Notes: a model not told the origin generated them from the sequence alone. Counted from the first letter of the stretch, positions 46,859-57,625 are shown. The stretch: 64,000 nucleotides of DNA from Penium margaritaceum (GCA_023375785.1 SZWC01000811.1:99684-163683), one strand, 5' to 3'. Numbers and translations: made by a program.

Positions 46859-48269
46859 TGTTGAGACCTATGCTGCAGCAGCCACTGACCAGGGTCCTCT
46901 TGTAGCTGGTGCAGTCAACATAGCCATGCAGGTCGTAGCAGCAGCCAGCGTAGTCGCAGTAGCAGCAGCCTCAGCCGCCACTGCTCTCTCCAGCGTCGTC
47001 GCCTCCATCCAGACCTCCATCTCTCACGTGTCCCCTGCATCTGCATCCTCATCGTTTGGTCACCAAATCCGCATCGCGGTCACAGCTGAAGCTGTCGTCT
47101 CCACTCTCATAGGCGCTGTCCTTGCTGGAATTGCCTGCCTCATCGTCACCACCTCATCCTCAGTGGCAGACATTGTTGCTTCTGCGGCATCTGCACTACC
47201 ACCACTGTTTGCTCTACAGCGTTAGCATTGGTGAGCTTCCAACTCCTTGCTTCTTGAGAATCCTCTTCTCTTCCCTCCTTCCTCTTTTGTGGCTTTGTTC
47301 TTGCGTTACCACTGACTTGCAGCTCCAATCAACCATATGTCATCCTCCCTTATTTCCCACGTCCACTGGGGTAAGGGAAACGCTACCAAAGTTTTCTTCA
47401 GTGGTGCTCTTCAAGCAGCCCTTACCGCACAGCGCATTGCAGAAGAAAAGCTGCACACAGAATTCGGTGATGAGGAGACTTTTGCCGACCACATTGCTGA
47501 TCTCGTACTCAACCGCTTGCAGCCTGTACTGCGCACTACACCTGCTGCATCAGCTGCTGCTGACATTGCTGCTGCATTCTCCACCTCCCCCACTTCTACA
47601 TCCAACACCACTGGCTCTCTATCCTCTAACTCCCTTGTTGCTGCAGCAGCAGCAACAGCAGGCACTGCCACAACCAAAGCTCTTAGGTAGCCCATAGAGC
47701 GCAAACCTGACTTTGACTCAGTGCCACCGCATTTCACCTCTAACCTCTCTTTTGCTTCATAGGAGGTTCTTTTCAATGCTTCGGCACAAGATAAGCTACT
47801 CTAGGAGTACTATCATGTGCCCAACCCCGCTACTAGTCCTCCTTTTGTAACCATTGACTCTGAGTCTGCGCGTGCTGTGTGTGCTCTCATTCGTGCTAGA
47901 CCCGATGATCTCACTGATGAGATAGGTTCCTATAACGCTGACAGTGCTCACCGCACGCCTACGGACCCTGTTGGTGCCTACGCTCTCGTTTAGCGCCACA
48001 AAACTGTTACTTGGCGTGCTACACAGAGTGTCCTCACAGTACAGTTCAACATGCTCTCCATGCGTACAGACAAGACTACGGATGCCTACTGGGCCCGCAG
48101 CCTTCGTGTCCTGAAAGACCTTGGCAAAGTACTGCCTGGCCAACTACATGCTGTTCTCTCTATTCTCAACGGCCTCATTCCTAAGCTGTCTGACATCTTC
48201 AGGGAGGTGAAGGACTCTGAACTTGAGAAGCCGTGTCTGGCTACCGGTGTGTACACAAAAAAAAGGTAG
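46859..48269 (+). pseudogene. Fragment A: copia-type gag remnant
   Basis: This region is related to the gag of copia-B (55966-57690). An Ala-rich part (AGAVNIAMQVVAAASVV) is followed after 47337 by LQAALTAQRIAEEKL, FADHIADLVLNRLQP, VGAYALV, VLTVQFNMLSMRTDK and AYWARSLRVLKDLGKVLPGQL. Copia-B has clear counterparts (for example VGAYAML, LTVQFNTVLMRSDE, LGKAALGQL). In-frame stops at 47688, 47760, 47802 and 47985 or so are all TAG; those at 47760 and 47802 align to Trp TGG in copia-B. Similarity ends near 48210 and a short A-run precedes a CAG-rich tract. No 5' LTR is present; the left edge is the satellite boundary. Confidence 0.65.
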
Positions 48270-48860
48270 AAGCAGCTTGCAGGAGAAGCAGGAGCTTGGG
48301 ACAGCGGTGGTTGCGAGCAGTGGCAACACGCAGCAGCAGTAGCAACTTGCAGTAGCGGCGACGGGCAGCAGCTGCAATAGCAGCGGCAGCGATCAGTGGC
48401 AACTGCAGTAGGTAGCAGCAACAAGCAACAGCAACAGTAGTGAGCGGCAGCAGCAGCTAGCGGCTGCGAGCAGCAGCAGCAGTGGCAGAACACATCAGCA
48501 GCAACAATTTGTAAGAGCGGCGGCGGGCAGCAGCTAAAGCAGCAGCGGCGGCGATCAGCTGCAGCGGCAGCTGCAGCAAGGGGCTGCAACAAACAGCAGC
48601 AACAGTAGCGAGCGGCAGCAGTAGCTAGCGGTTGCGAGCAGCAGCAGCAGGTGGTAGCAAGCAACAGCAGCAACAACAATGGCAAGCAGCTGCTGCAGTA
48701 GTAGCGTGTAGTAGGCGCAGCGACAGCAGCAACAGCAGCAGCGACGCCAGCGGGCAGCTGTAGTGTGCAGCCGTAGCTGCACACGCGGGCTGCAACAGCA
48801 GCAGAAGCCCGCACAACAGTGCCAGACGCAGCAGGAGCAGCCACTACTGCTGCTTGCTCA
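48270..48860 (+). repeat. CAG/GCA-rich low-complexity tract (fragment A)
   Basis: Interrupted GCA/CAG triplets dominate, with frequent TAG, CGG and CAA variants. Long frames on either strand are poly-Ala/Gln or Leu/Cys-rich artefacts. Similar tracts follow the primer sites of copia-B and copia-C, so this is probably the untranslated leader of a related element. Confidence 0.75.
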
Positions 48861-49255
48861 CCCCGCGAAGCTACACTACAGCTTCGCGTTGCGAGCAAGC
48901 AGTGCGAGGCTCCTTACTCGCAGCGAGCGAGCTCGCCGAGCAAGCTCACTCGATGGGCTCGCTCAAAGCGAGGGTCGAGCCAGACCGGAAAACATAAAAG
49001 GAGAGAAGGGGGGGCTCAAGTGGGGCAAGGCAGAAAACCCCAAAGGGGGCACCCGAGGAGGTGGCACCATCACCAAAAAAAAAGGGAACAAAAAAAAGGG
49101 AGAGAAGGAGGACAGAGGGGTCCTTGAGTGGGGCAGTTGAGTAAGGCCCGGGAAGGGGTATCCCACTCGCACTGAGCGTCGTGTGAACAAAAACAAAAAA
49201 AAGGAAGAAAAAGGGGGGTGATTTTTGTTTTGTTTCTTTTATTATCTTACCTTTT
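48861..49255 (+). other. Hairpin and homopurine stretch, no gene
   Basis: A perfect hairpin CGCGAAGCT/AGCTTCGCG lies at 48864-48888, followed by repeated GCGAGC/GCTCGC words to about 48990. After that come G- and A-rich runs (GGAGAGAAGGGGGG, A9, A8) to about 49220 and a T-rich stretch. No coding signal is recognised. Confidence 0.6.
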
Positions 49256-51929
49256 TTGTGTGGCTTGAGGCCACTACCGTCGGCTGACGACGGGAACCGC
49301 TGTAGCAGCAGCCACCGCGAGAGTCACAGGAGCAGTAGCAACAGCGAAGGTGGCTTGAGGCCACAGCCGTCTGTTGACGACGGCACCCTGTGCAGCATCA
49401 GCGCCACCGAAGGCGACTTGCGGTCGCAGGTTGCAATAGTTGTGCCATCGTCACCGGGTGCAACATTGTAGCAACACACTACGGCTGAGGTTGTCGCATA
49501 GATTGAAAACATCGCAGCCCGTCTGAGAGACGTTGCTGCATTTGTATCCCTCTACGTGGTGCTTTGCACCACCGGGGTCGAGTGTGTGAGATTATCACCT
49601 ACGCTCAACTCTCAACATGAGCTGTGCAACGTGGCCGTGGACATTGCCATCGCGGTGGTCTGTGCCTGAGCCTCAGCCGTGACAGCCGCCACAGGTACAG
49701 TGGTCGATGCAGCCATGGCACGAGTCCTACTTGTCCTCAGGGTTTTAGTGCTATTTCTGTCGAGATAGGCAGCATGGCTGGCGCCAGTGCCGTCAGCGCC
49801 CTCCTGAGTGGCATCCTCCCTGGGTACGATCCTCTCCACCTCCTCCTTCAGTGGATTCGTCACCGAGTGATGCCATAGCACTTCTGCGTGGTGATATGGC
49901 TGCCCTACACATGGAGGTCCGACACCTCCAGTGCATGGTCAAGCAGCTCCTTCACCACGTGACTTCCGAACGAGCTGCCACCTCGCCGCAGGTTTCGCCT
50001 CCCACTTCGTCCTCATCTTCCTCCTGATCCTGCATCCTATCCTCCGATGATGCTAGTATACCGGATCTCTCATCTACCTCCGTTGCCCTCCGCTCCACCT
50101 TGGAAACTGTCGGCGTCATACCGACAAACGGACCCTCAGCCCCTCCCCGTATCGCTCGTTCTTGCACTCGTCGTGCACGGCGGCGAGCTGCTTGTCTTGC
50201 ACGGCGCGCACATGCAGCACCATCGGACGCGGCTGTGAGAGGAGTCTCCGGTGACAAGACCCCCTTGTCTCCTGTCCACGGGTTGGTCTGCCGAGTTCCC
50301 ACAACTCCTGCCGATGTGTCAGTCGTGGGGGGGATGGTTTTTCCACTGACGACCGCGGCGGAGCTCGGCATTAGTGAGGCGGCTGCTCTACAGCACAGGA
50401 TGATTGAGGCGGCTAACACTACACAGCAGACTCAGCTAGCGGAGAGTTTGGCGGGGGGAGACGTTTGCCCTGATGGAGACTCTTTGTCGGAGGAGGATTG
50501 GTCCGACGCTGAGTCTCAGTCTGGGATGGAGATGGTGTTTGTTGATACCCTGGCGGATGACATGACGACAACCGATGCAGGAGCTACGCCTGGCGGTGTG
50601 CGTGCTCTCGCGTTAGCTGGTATGGAGACAGATGTCATGGTGCCAGGAGCAGCAGCAGGAGCAGGTGATAGAGATGCTGATACTCCGCCCCCAGCAGACG
50701 CCCAGGTGGTTTAGATAGATATTGCTGGGCAGCAGGAGCAGGTGATGGATCACCAGGACGAGGCAGATTTCCTCTATGAGGATCAGTCGTCCGTCGTGGA
50801 GTGGTCGGACACAGGGTCGGAGGCAGACGTAGAGGCCTAGTGCCCTACCGTTCCTGTAGTAACCGTGGCACGAGCACGAGATTGCCCCTCGGTGAGAGCA
50901 GACGTCCGCGTGTGGAACATGGAGGATGTAGAGAAAGCTACGGACTTCAGACACCTTGTTGTCCTGACCGGTGTCGCTGACACCACGGCGGTTCCAGCCG
51001 AGGACACAGCTACTCTCATCCGAGCTACAGTTCCTGTACCCGAGCGCCTATGCTCCGCAGTCGACGAGTAGGAGGCAGTGGTGGCTCGAGCGGAGGCGCA
51101 CGTGCAGAGTCTCAGGGTCGAGCTCCGGGAGGCCAGCATCCGTTCTTATACTGTGGATGTTCCAGCACGACGGGCTGTCGAGGAGTGTGTGGAGGATGTA
51201 CACAGGCGTCTCGAGGCAGCCGAGTGGTCTCTACAGGATGCACGTATGAGACAGGCGGACCTCCAGCAGCACGTGGATGATGGGCTGCGTACCAAGGCTC
51301 ACAAGGAGCACCATGGCACTGACCGCACCTTCGATGACCACGACGTCGCCGCAGATGCACCTGTACCTACACATGCCGACGTCCGGCCAACAGCTGACGG
51401 CCGAGCGACAGATGTGTCACGAGCAGTAGGAGTCTTTACAGCATTTGTTCCTACAGCTCCAGACGACTTATGTGGTGACTCATTGTATTGCGCTCCCGCT
51501 CTACCAGCACCTCCTGGCCCGACGGAACTTCAGTCGACGACTGACGTAGAGGACGTCGACTTGTGCGACGAGCAGGCGCAGCTCCACTCCTTCCTACGGG
51601 GTGAGACCGCGAGGCTACAGGAGGCTCTGGCTCGTGCCAACGCGCACACTATCAAGGTCCACCGTCAGGTTGGTTTTGTGACAGACCGTCTACATGCCGC
51701 AAATGCAGCCAGCTGGTCGGCTGCCGCTTCAGAGCTTGTCGAGCTCCACACGCGCCTCGACGCTGCGGAGGCGGTGAGGCGATATGCAGCACAGCAGTTA
51801 GAGGCCATACAGCAGGCGAATGTTTTGGAGGAGGCCCTTAGCGCTGCACCAGTCACATCAGCAGATGATGACAGTAGTGACGACTACGACAACAATGACG
51901 ATGACAGCGACGACGCCGCTTCGGGGTGA
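49256..51929 (+). pseudogene. Long coiled-coil and acidic-tail frame, unknown (gag-like?)
   Basis: The best part is one frame from about 50028 to TGA 51927-51929 (about 633 codons) with three internal stops, all TAG (50712, 50838, 51069). It is Ala/Glu/Asp/Gln-rich. Long amphipathic, coiled-coil-like stretches occur at 51078-51260 (ARAEAHVQSLRVELREAS, HRRLEAAEWSLQDARM) and 51590-51830 (LHSFLRGETARLQEALARA, ELVELHTRLDAAEAV). The tail is strongly acidic (DDDSSDDYDNNDDDSDD). Upstream, 49256-50027 has shorter decayed frames (ENIAARLRDVAAFVS, VDAAMARVLL). A purine tract and an LTR follow, so it belongs to an LTR element, but I see no protease, integrase or RT. It could be Gag of a non-autonomous element or an extra ORF. 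Confidence 0.4.
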
Positions 51930-52081
51930 GGCTGTGTGCTCTGTGCGAGCACATCTCACCAGCATCGTCGTCACCCTTGCTATTGTTGTGCAGGGGTATG
52001 TGACCATGGGGGAGCCGTGCTCCCTCCTCACGGATTGTGTTGGGAGTAACCATCAGCTTTTCTCGTACTGTCAGCCTCTGC

Positions 52082-52094
52082 AGCCCAGGGGGAG
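52082..52094 (+). other. Polypurine tract before LTR A
   Basis: AGCCCAGGGGGAG directly precedes TGTTGGTGTATGG, the common copia arrangement of GGGGGAG followed by TGTTG at the 3' LTR. Confidence 0.65.
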
Positions 52095-52173
52095 TGTTGG
52101 TGTATGGACTTTGGCCTGACACCCTTTTGAGGACAGCGATGTTACATAGGGTGTGGCACGATGCTATGGTCGA

Positions 52174-52540
52174 GGTTATGCTCGTCGAGACCCGCGAACC
52201 TGGTGAGTTTCACCGGTGTGATGAGGAGACCCATTGCCTCCATGTGTTATGTATGATCCATGCAAGGTTATGCTGGTCGAGACCCGCGCACCTGTTGAGT
52301 TCTACCGGTGTGACATGGAGACCCATTGCCTACATGTGTTATGTATGATCCATGCATGATGTGGTCGGGACCCGGACACCCGGAGACATTTTCCGCGGTC
52401 ACAAGGAGACCTTGTTTCTCTGTCTCTCTTGCTTGATGTTTGACACGTAGGTGTGCCATTGACCTCGTGCATGGTCGAGACCCGGGCATTTGGTGGGATG
52501 CACCATTGTCACGAGGAGACCCTATGTTGTGGTATGCTTG
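52174..52540 (+). repeat. Four tandem ~92-105-bp repeats in LTR A U3
   Basis: Units begin near 52174, 52266, 52358 and 52462. Each carries GGTCGAGACCCG-like text, then a CACCGGTGTGA or similar element, then GAGGAGACCC or GGAGACCC about 40 bp later. The first two are most alike (both contain CCATGTGTTATGTATGATCC or close variants); the last two have diverged. Confidence 0.8.
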
Positions 52541-53211
52541 ATTAGTGCTCGCTATGATTGGTTGCCTGAGCCATCATCTCCTGCCTTCGCTCAGACATCG
52601 TTATGCTAATAGGTGTATCAGCCAGGGGGATTGTAGGTGTGTGTGGCTTCCACCTGTCACGAGCGACGGCAAGGAGAGCAGCGGTACAGGAGAGCGCGAC
52701 AACATGGTCCCGGATGCGGAGCCCGGAGACACCGGCGCGTCGGCAGGTGGTGGACCACCCACTCGCAGCTGACCGACGACTGCCCCAGCGTTGTGGATGC
52801 TGTCTTGGACCTCCTGGAGATTTTCTACAACCTATCCTTGATGCAGACACAGCTGGCACCGGAGCACCAACGAGTGGTGGCTCTATCCACCAACAGCTGC
52901 CAAAGCGCTGCCATGACGCCCTGGGTGCTTGCCGGGGTGCTTTGCGGTTTTTCTGCACACGCTAGAGTTTTCTCGGTGGACTGGCTCTTGAGCCCGATTT
53001 GCATGTTTTGCATTTTATGTCCACCGATTGGTGCCGGACTTATGCGTGTGACGAGTTGTAGCATTTGGCTTGAGATTTGGTATCTCTAGGTTCAGACGGC
53101 GTAGCGTTCTGATTTGTCTGCGCAGAGTTACGGCCAAAACAGTGTTTTTGGACTGGTTTTTGGACAGACCTTGCATTGCCGCGTGCGACACCTGTCGTGC
53201 GCCGCGGCAGG

Positions 53212-53219
53212 TATTTATA
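53212..53219 (+). promoter_or_regulatory. TATA box of LTR A
   Basis: TATTTATA lies about 25 bp after the GC-rich inverted repeat TGCCGCGTGCGACA...TGTCGTGCGCCGCGGCA. The homologous LTR near 62250 keeps the hairpin and reads TATTTATG. Confidence 0.55.
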
Positions 53220-53406
53220 CTGTGGACTTGTCAGTTGTTATCTCTCTCTGCAATTACATTCATTTTGAGCTTCCTGACACTCTGTACGTGTCCCTACCCA
53301 GACCCTTGCAGTTTTGTCTCTGACTTGTGACTGCTGTCACACGCTGACCTAGCGCTGACACCTAGTGTTGCGGCAAGTGGTTAGGAAGGTTCTAGGAAGT
53401 TTCTCG

Positions 53407-54423
53407 ACTTGGGGCATCACACCCGAGGGAGTACACACCACCACCCGGGGGTTGAGCCCGACCGCTTGGTATAAAACTGAGCGGCGGCTACTCACCGATG
53501 CTTGGGTGCAACCGGCATGGCGGCCCCCTAAGGATCAACACCCGGGAAATGCAGCTCTCCCAGAGAACACTCAAGGCAAGCAAATATGATGCAGAGCATG
53601 GCAGTAAGAATTTACGGGCCCTAGCATCTCCCACATGAGATAAAGAATCAAGTCATGGCCATGCATGCACCAGAGAGTGCGCCTAGGTTAGGTACTTGGG
53701 TCAAGTCGCCAGAGACGCCAACCACGGTAGGCTTGCTTGACATCTTCCCAATGTCAATCAATCTGTACATGTGTGTGCATGGAGAAGGAGACAAGAGGGC
53801 ATAGAGATGTGACTGGCCAACGAACTTCAACATCCTGCAGGTGACTGAGCAGAACTGAAGCTATGGATCTGTGCATCACTTGCGTCTCTGCCGGGTGCAA
53901 CATCGGTGGTCTCGACCATGCTGAGCTTCGTTGGAGCCATCTTGCTACTGCAAAACCTTTGTTGATGAGCAATATGATGGCTCAAACATGAAAGATATAT
54001 TGAGAGATGCATGCACCACATATGCTTGTGGTCGATGTCGTTTGTGGTTTTATGTACATGTTGTGCTTGCTGCCTTGTTATTGCCCGGGTTGCTGATCCT
54101 ACGGGGCCACACGCTCAGTCGCTCTGAGGTGTGAGAAACCACTGCGGCCTTTTGGCCAAACGGTTTGGTTCGATCCCCAGGTGTGTTGGTTCATGTGCCA
54201 CAGACACGTTGTGACCTCTGGACTCGCTGCACACTCACCGCACTGACGCAGGTGACTGATGCTGGAGGAACATCGACGCTGGCGCTATACCTCAAGTGGT
54301 GGTGACTCGCGGGCATTTAGAGAAGACAATCCAGAGTCACTTACAGGATTGAGTGTTCCCCCTACGACAGGATGTCACAACATAAATTCTTGATGACATT
54401 AGGGTTCCTAGTGGTACTTCCTT
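53407..54423 (+). other. Intergenic/retroelement debris, no recognised gene
   Basis: About 1 kb of mixed composition with short frames only. A GGTTCGATCCC word (54167-54177) resembles a tRNA B box, and CGCTCAGTCGC at 54112-54122 is a poor A-box match. The flanks do not fold into a convincing tRNA, so at most a decayed tRNA-like or SINE-like piece is present. The end runs into a purine tract. Confidence 0.5.
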
Positions 54424-54436
54424 GGGAAGGGGGGGA
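54424..54436 (+). other. Polypurine tract-like sequence before LTR B
   Basis: GGGAAGGGGGGGA immediately precedes TGATGGCC. Such a tract normally marks the end of an upstream element's internal region, although the sequence before it has no recognised RNase H. Confidence 0.45.
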
Positions 54437-54745
54437 TGATGGCCAGGTTGTTCTCGCGGCCAGGACTTGCATTTTCTTGCTGACAGATTAATGTGTGCAA
54501 CAGGTCCAGGCTCGAGCCTTGCTCGGCAGGGGTGAGAGCGAGGATGGGCTCGCTGTTCGCCCGCTTGTCACCCCACCAGCAGTTCGATGCCCGTCGTCAC
54601 CTCCTTTCCACTCACTCTCCAATACTCGCGTTTCTTCGCTAAAAAAACTTCCTCTCACATGTCGTCGTCCATGGCATTCTAGCCCCAAGCTTGGTTCTTC
54701 CACTGTCCTCACCTCGCTCCACCTTTGTTAGGTTCCTCTATCCTC
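54437..54745 (+). repeat. Putative 5' LTR of copia-B (about 0.3 kb)
   Basis: Defined only by its flanks: a purine tract on the left and an initiator-Met primer site on the right (54746). It starts TGATGGCC; the end (CTCTATCCTC) lacks a clear CA. No partner LTR is found in the window because copia-B is truncated downstream. Confidence 0.45.
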
Positions 54746-54763
54746 TGGTATCAGAGCGGAGTG
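54746..54763 (+). other. Primer-binding site of copia-B (tRNA-iMet)
   Basis: TGGTATCAGAGCGGAGTG: TGGTATCAGAG is complementary to the 3' CCA end of plant initiator Met tRNA, the usual primer for plant copia elements. In contrast to copia-1, the tRNA 3' end is used here. Confidence 0.85.
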
Positions 54764-55965
54764 AGGGAGCGAGAGCCACCTCTTGGTTCACGCTCACGAT
54801 CCTTGGCGGGAAACCCCCCCGCCGCCATCGACGCTTCCGTCGGCACTCTAGCCAGCTATCGGCAGCTCTAGCCACATCTCACTGCAGATCAGTGGACCAT
54901 TCTCGTCCACCAGCTGCAGCAGCTCACGTTGAGTAGCCTCAGCAGCTCCTTCTTCCGTAGCAGCTGCAGCCGCGGCCACATCGGCAGAGGCAACCATAGC
55001 ACTGATAGCAAATTGCTACGGCAGCAGCTAAATCATTCCCAGCTACTATGGTGGCTTCAGGTCACGCAGCCGCACCCCTCACAGGAGCGGGATTGGTTGC
55101 ATCTAACCAACCCGCTGCAATTCGCAGCCACATTGACAGTTCGGCCATCGAACCTTGTTGGTGTGCCAACAGGTGCAGATCCACTTGCAGCAGTAGCAGC
55201 AACAAAGCGACAGCAGTAGCAGCAGCAGCAAAGCGACAACAGCAGCAGCAGTAGGAGCAGCAGCCGCAAAGCGACAGCACCAATAGTAGTAGTCGCATTA
55301 CAGGCACATAGGGGGCAATAGCCACACGTCACGCCAAAGACGGCTGCTACAGTCTCAGCTGCCACACTTGCAACAACAGCTGCAAGGGACTCCCGCCTGT
55401 CTCCCACCTCAGTCCTCAGAGGTCATTACAGGTGTCATCGTCCCGAGCTGCAACAACAACAGGTGCAGATCCACTTGCAGCAGCAGTAGCAAGAGCAGCA
55501 GCAAAGCGATAGCAGCAGTTGCAGCAGCAACAAAGCGACAGCAGAAACAGGAGCAGCCGCAAAGCGACAGCGGCAACGGCAGCAGTTGCAGCAGCAGTCA
55601 TACATCACTCCAGAGACGGCTGCTGTCGTCTTAGCTGTTGTAGCAACAGGTGCAGATCCACTTGCAGCAGCAGCAGTAGGAGCAGCAGCGAAGCGATAGC
55701 AGCAGTTGCAGCAGCAGCAAAGCGACAACAGTAGCAGCAGTAGCAAAAAAGAGACAGCAGCTGCAGCAAAGCGACAGCAGTAGCAGTAGCAGCCGCAAAG
55801 CGACAGCGGCAACAGCAGCAGTCGTAGCAGCAGTCATATATCACTCCAGAGACGGCTACTACAGTCTCACCTGCTGCACTTGCAGCAGCAGCTGCAAGGG
55901 ACGCCCGCCTTTCTCCCACCTCAGTCGTCACACTGGCGCACGGTGACGCTCCAAGCGCGGCCGCG
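54764..55965 (+). repeat. copia-B leader with CAG-rich tandem repeats
   Basis: The untranslated leader contains three imperfect copies of a module starting AACAGGTGCAGATCCACTTG at 55169, 55458 and 55645 (spacings 289 and 187), ending near 55930. Each continues into CAG/TAG triplet runs with repeated AAAGCGACAGC. Two related end segments (ACTCCAGAGACGGCTGCT, and ACCTCAGTC with its variants) mark module ends near 55430 and 55930. Long frames on either strand are triplet artefacts. Confidence 0.75.
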
Positions 55966-56899
55966 TTGGGGGCATACTACAACAGGAGAACATCGCACCG
56001 ACGTGAACGACGTCGTCGTGGCATGAGCAGCAACCGGGTGTCCGAGTCCGCCTCAGCACGGTCCTCTTGCTCGTCACGTCATCGTCCGGTAAGCGTCTCC
56101 CCTCCCCATTCTTTTAGGGAAGACCCTCAGCCGCACGACGATCCCGAGGTTCCCGCTTCCCAGCTGCACTCAGCATTCTCGCAGGACGTTGTTAGTCTTG
56201 TGGGTACCTTTACACGCACAACCTCAGCTATCATTGACACAGCAGCAGTAGCCGCAGCCACCTTTGCCGCCGCCGCTAGAGCCTCGCGTGCTCCTGCCGC
56301 CACCTCAGCAGGGCGCGCTGCAGAGTCATACACACAAGCCGCGGTTGTTGTTGGTCCCATTGCTGCAGCGGCTGCCGACATAGGCACACAAACATCTGGT
56401 GCAGCATCTTCCATTGCCTCTGCAACGGCCTCAACTGCATCAGCTGCAGCGACAGCCGCTGCTTCCATTCGCACCTCCACCGCAATCACCGTCACCGAAG
56501 CCTCATCTGCTCCAGCTGCCGCCTCCATCCTCGTCACAGCAATCATCTCCCTTGCAGCAGTCTTCACCACTCTCGCTGCTGCCTGCACCACTAGAGCCTT
56601 TGCTCTGGTGGTGCCCATTGCCTCCACCGCCTCTGTTCTGTCTGCTGCCTCTGCTGCTGTGGTTCCTCCTCTTCTTACTCTTCTTTGTAGCCCATCTTCT
56701 TGACCCCCTCGTCTGCACATTGTGCCTTCCTGCCTGCCTTCTCTCCTCTCTTTCTGCGGTGGCTTGCCCTGTCTGACTCGGGGTGGACTGACCTGTAGCA
56801 TTTTGACTCTTTGCCTCAGGCAACCCCATTTTTCCCACGCCCACTAGGGCTGGGGGAACTCTGCCGAAATCTGTCCGGCAGAGCCCGCGCGTCGTCACC
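55966..56899 (+). pseudogene. copia-B N-terminal Ala-rich gag region
   Basis: A frame reading to 56703 begins with a basic stretch (TSHRRERRRRG) and becomes strongly Ala-rich (IIDTAAVAAATFAAAARAS, AESYTQAAVVVGP). Fragment A has an equivalent Ala-rich part followed by the same downstream gag, which argues that it was once coding. TAG at 56845 aligns with TGG (47367) in fragment A. The start is uncertain; an internal ATG near 56023 (MSSNRVSES) is an alternative to the upstream TTG. The gag continues in another frame from 56900, so a frameshift separates the two. Confidence 0.4.
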
Positions 56900-57625
56900 A
56901 TGCCTGGTGACGACGAGTCAGTCATAGCAACTCTTCAGCGCCAGCTGACCCTCGCTCGCGAGGCTCAGTAGGAGGCAGAGGACCGACTTAAGCTTGCTGA
57001 GGATAATCGCGCCGCTTTTGCTGAGGAGGTCGCCGCCATAGTGCTGCGTCGCCTCCCTGCTGCGTCGGCTGGGACCAATCCCACTCCTCCTGTAGGCACC
57101 TCTTCTTCTTCTTCTAACACTTTTGCTGTTGTGTCCACTGGCACCACCGCTATTGCCGCCACTCCTCCTGCGCCGCGCTAGCATGACTTCTTCTCACAAC
57201 CACCCTCCCTCTCCTCTGAGCTCGCCTTCACCTCCTGGGAAGTGTGCTTTAGCGCGTGGGCTCAAGGGGAGCAGCTGTGGAAGTATTACTCCCCAGCTGT
57301 TGCTCCATTCACTCCCCTTGCAACTGAGTCTGCCCATGCCGTACGCGCCCTCATCGCCGCCACTCTTGAGTCGCTGATGGATGATGTCGGCACGTTCAAT
57401 GCTGACCCTGCTTTCTAGCGTCTGGCCGACCTTGTCGGTGCATATGCCATGCTGCGTCGTCGCACCACTGTCACTGACCAACCTGCTCAGAGCGCCCTCA
57501 CAGTCCAGTTCAACACAGTTCTCATGCGTAGTGATGAGACCGCTGATGCCTACTAGTCTCGCGGTCTCAAGCTCCTTCGCGAGCTTGGCAAAGCAGCACT
57601 TGGCCAGCTCTCTGCCATCCTCACT
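56900..57625 (+). pseudogene. copia-B gag, N-terminal/central part, with four TAG stops
   Basis: The frame starts at ATG 56900 (MPGDDESVIATLQRQL), includes a coiled-coil-like segment, then the capsid-like region (SELAFTSWEVCFSAWAQ, YYSPAVAPF, AVRALIAATLESL, GTFNADPAF, VGAYAMLRRR, LTVQFNTVLMRSDE). It is interrupted by TAG at 56969, 57179, 57416 and 57554, and continues in the same frame into the next entry. Fragment A aligns with this region and has TGG at the position of the last TAG. Confidence 0.6.

Larger units (their letters stand above)
52095..53406 (+). repeat. LTR A (about 1.3 kb), 3' LTR of fragment A
   Basis: Starts TGTTGG after a purine tract. Its right half (about 52700-53406) is clearly homologous to 61868-62456, which ends at CA followed by a primer site, so the end is placed at the equivalent TTTCTCG near 53406. 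U3 contains four ~92-105-bp tandem repeats (52174-52540). TATTTATA at 53212-53219 is the probable TATA box, preceded by a GC hairpin TGCCGCG...CGCGGCA. The exact right end is uncertain by a few bases. Confidence 0.75.

Noticed and set aside
47122-47697. 191-codon Leu/Pro/Ser-rich plus-strand frame
   Set aside because: Shadow of the fragment A gag frame, which has homologues in copia-B; this one has none.
48270-48860. Poly-Leu/Cys and poly-Ala/Gln frames in CAG tracts (also 55000-55930 and 62700-63480)
   Set aside because: Any frame of an interrupted GCA repeat is open; no domain, no conserved start, and frames exist on both strands.
53407-54423. tRNA gene near 54112-54180
   Set aside because: B box is good, but the acceptor and T stems do not pair convincingly and the A box is poor.
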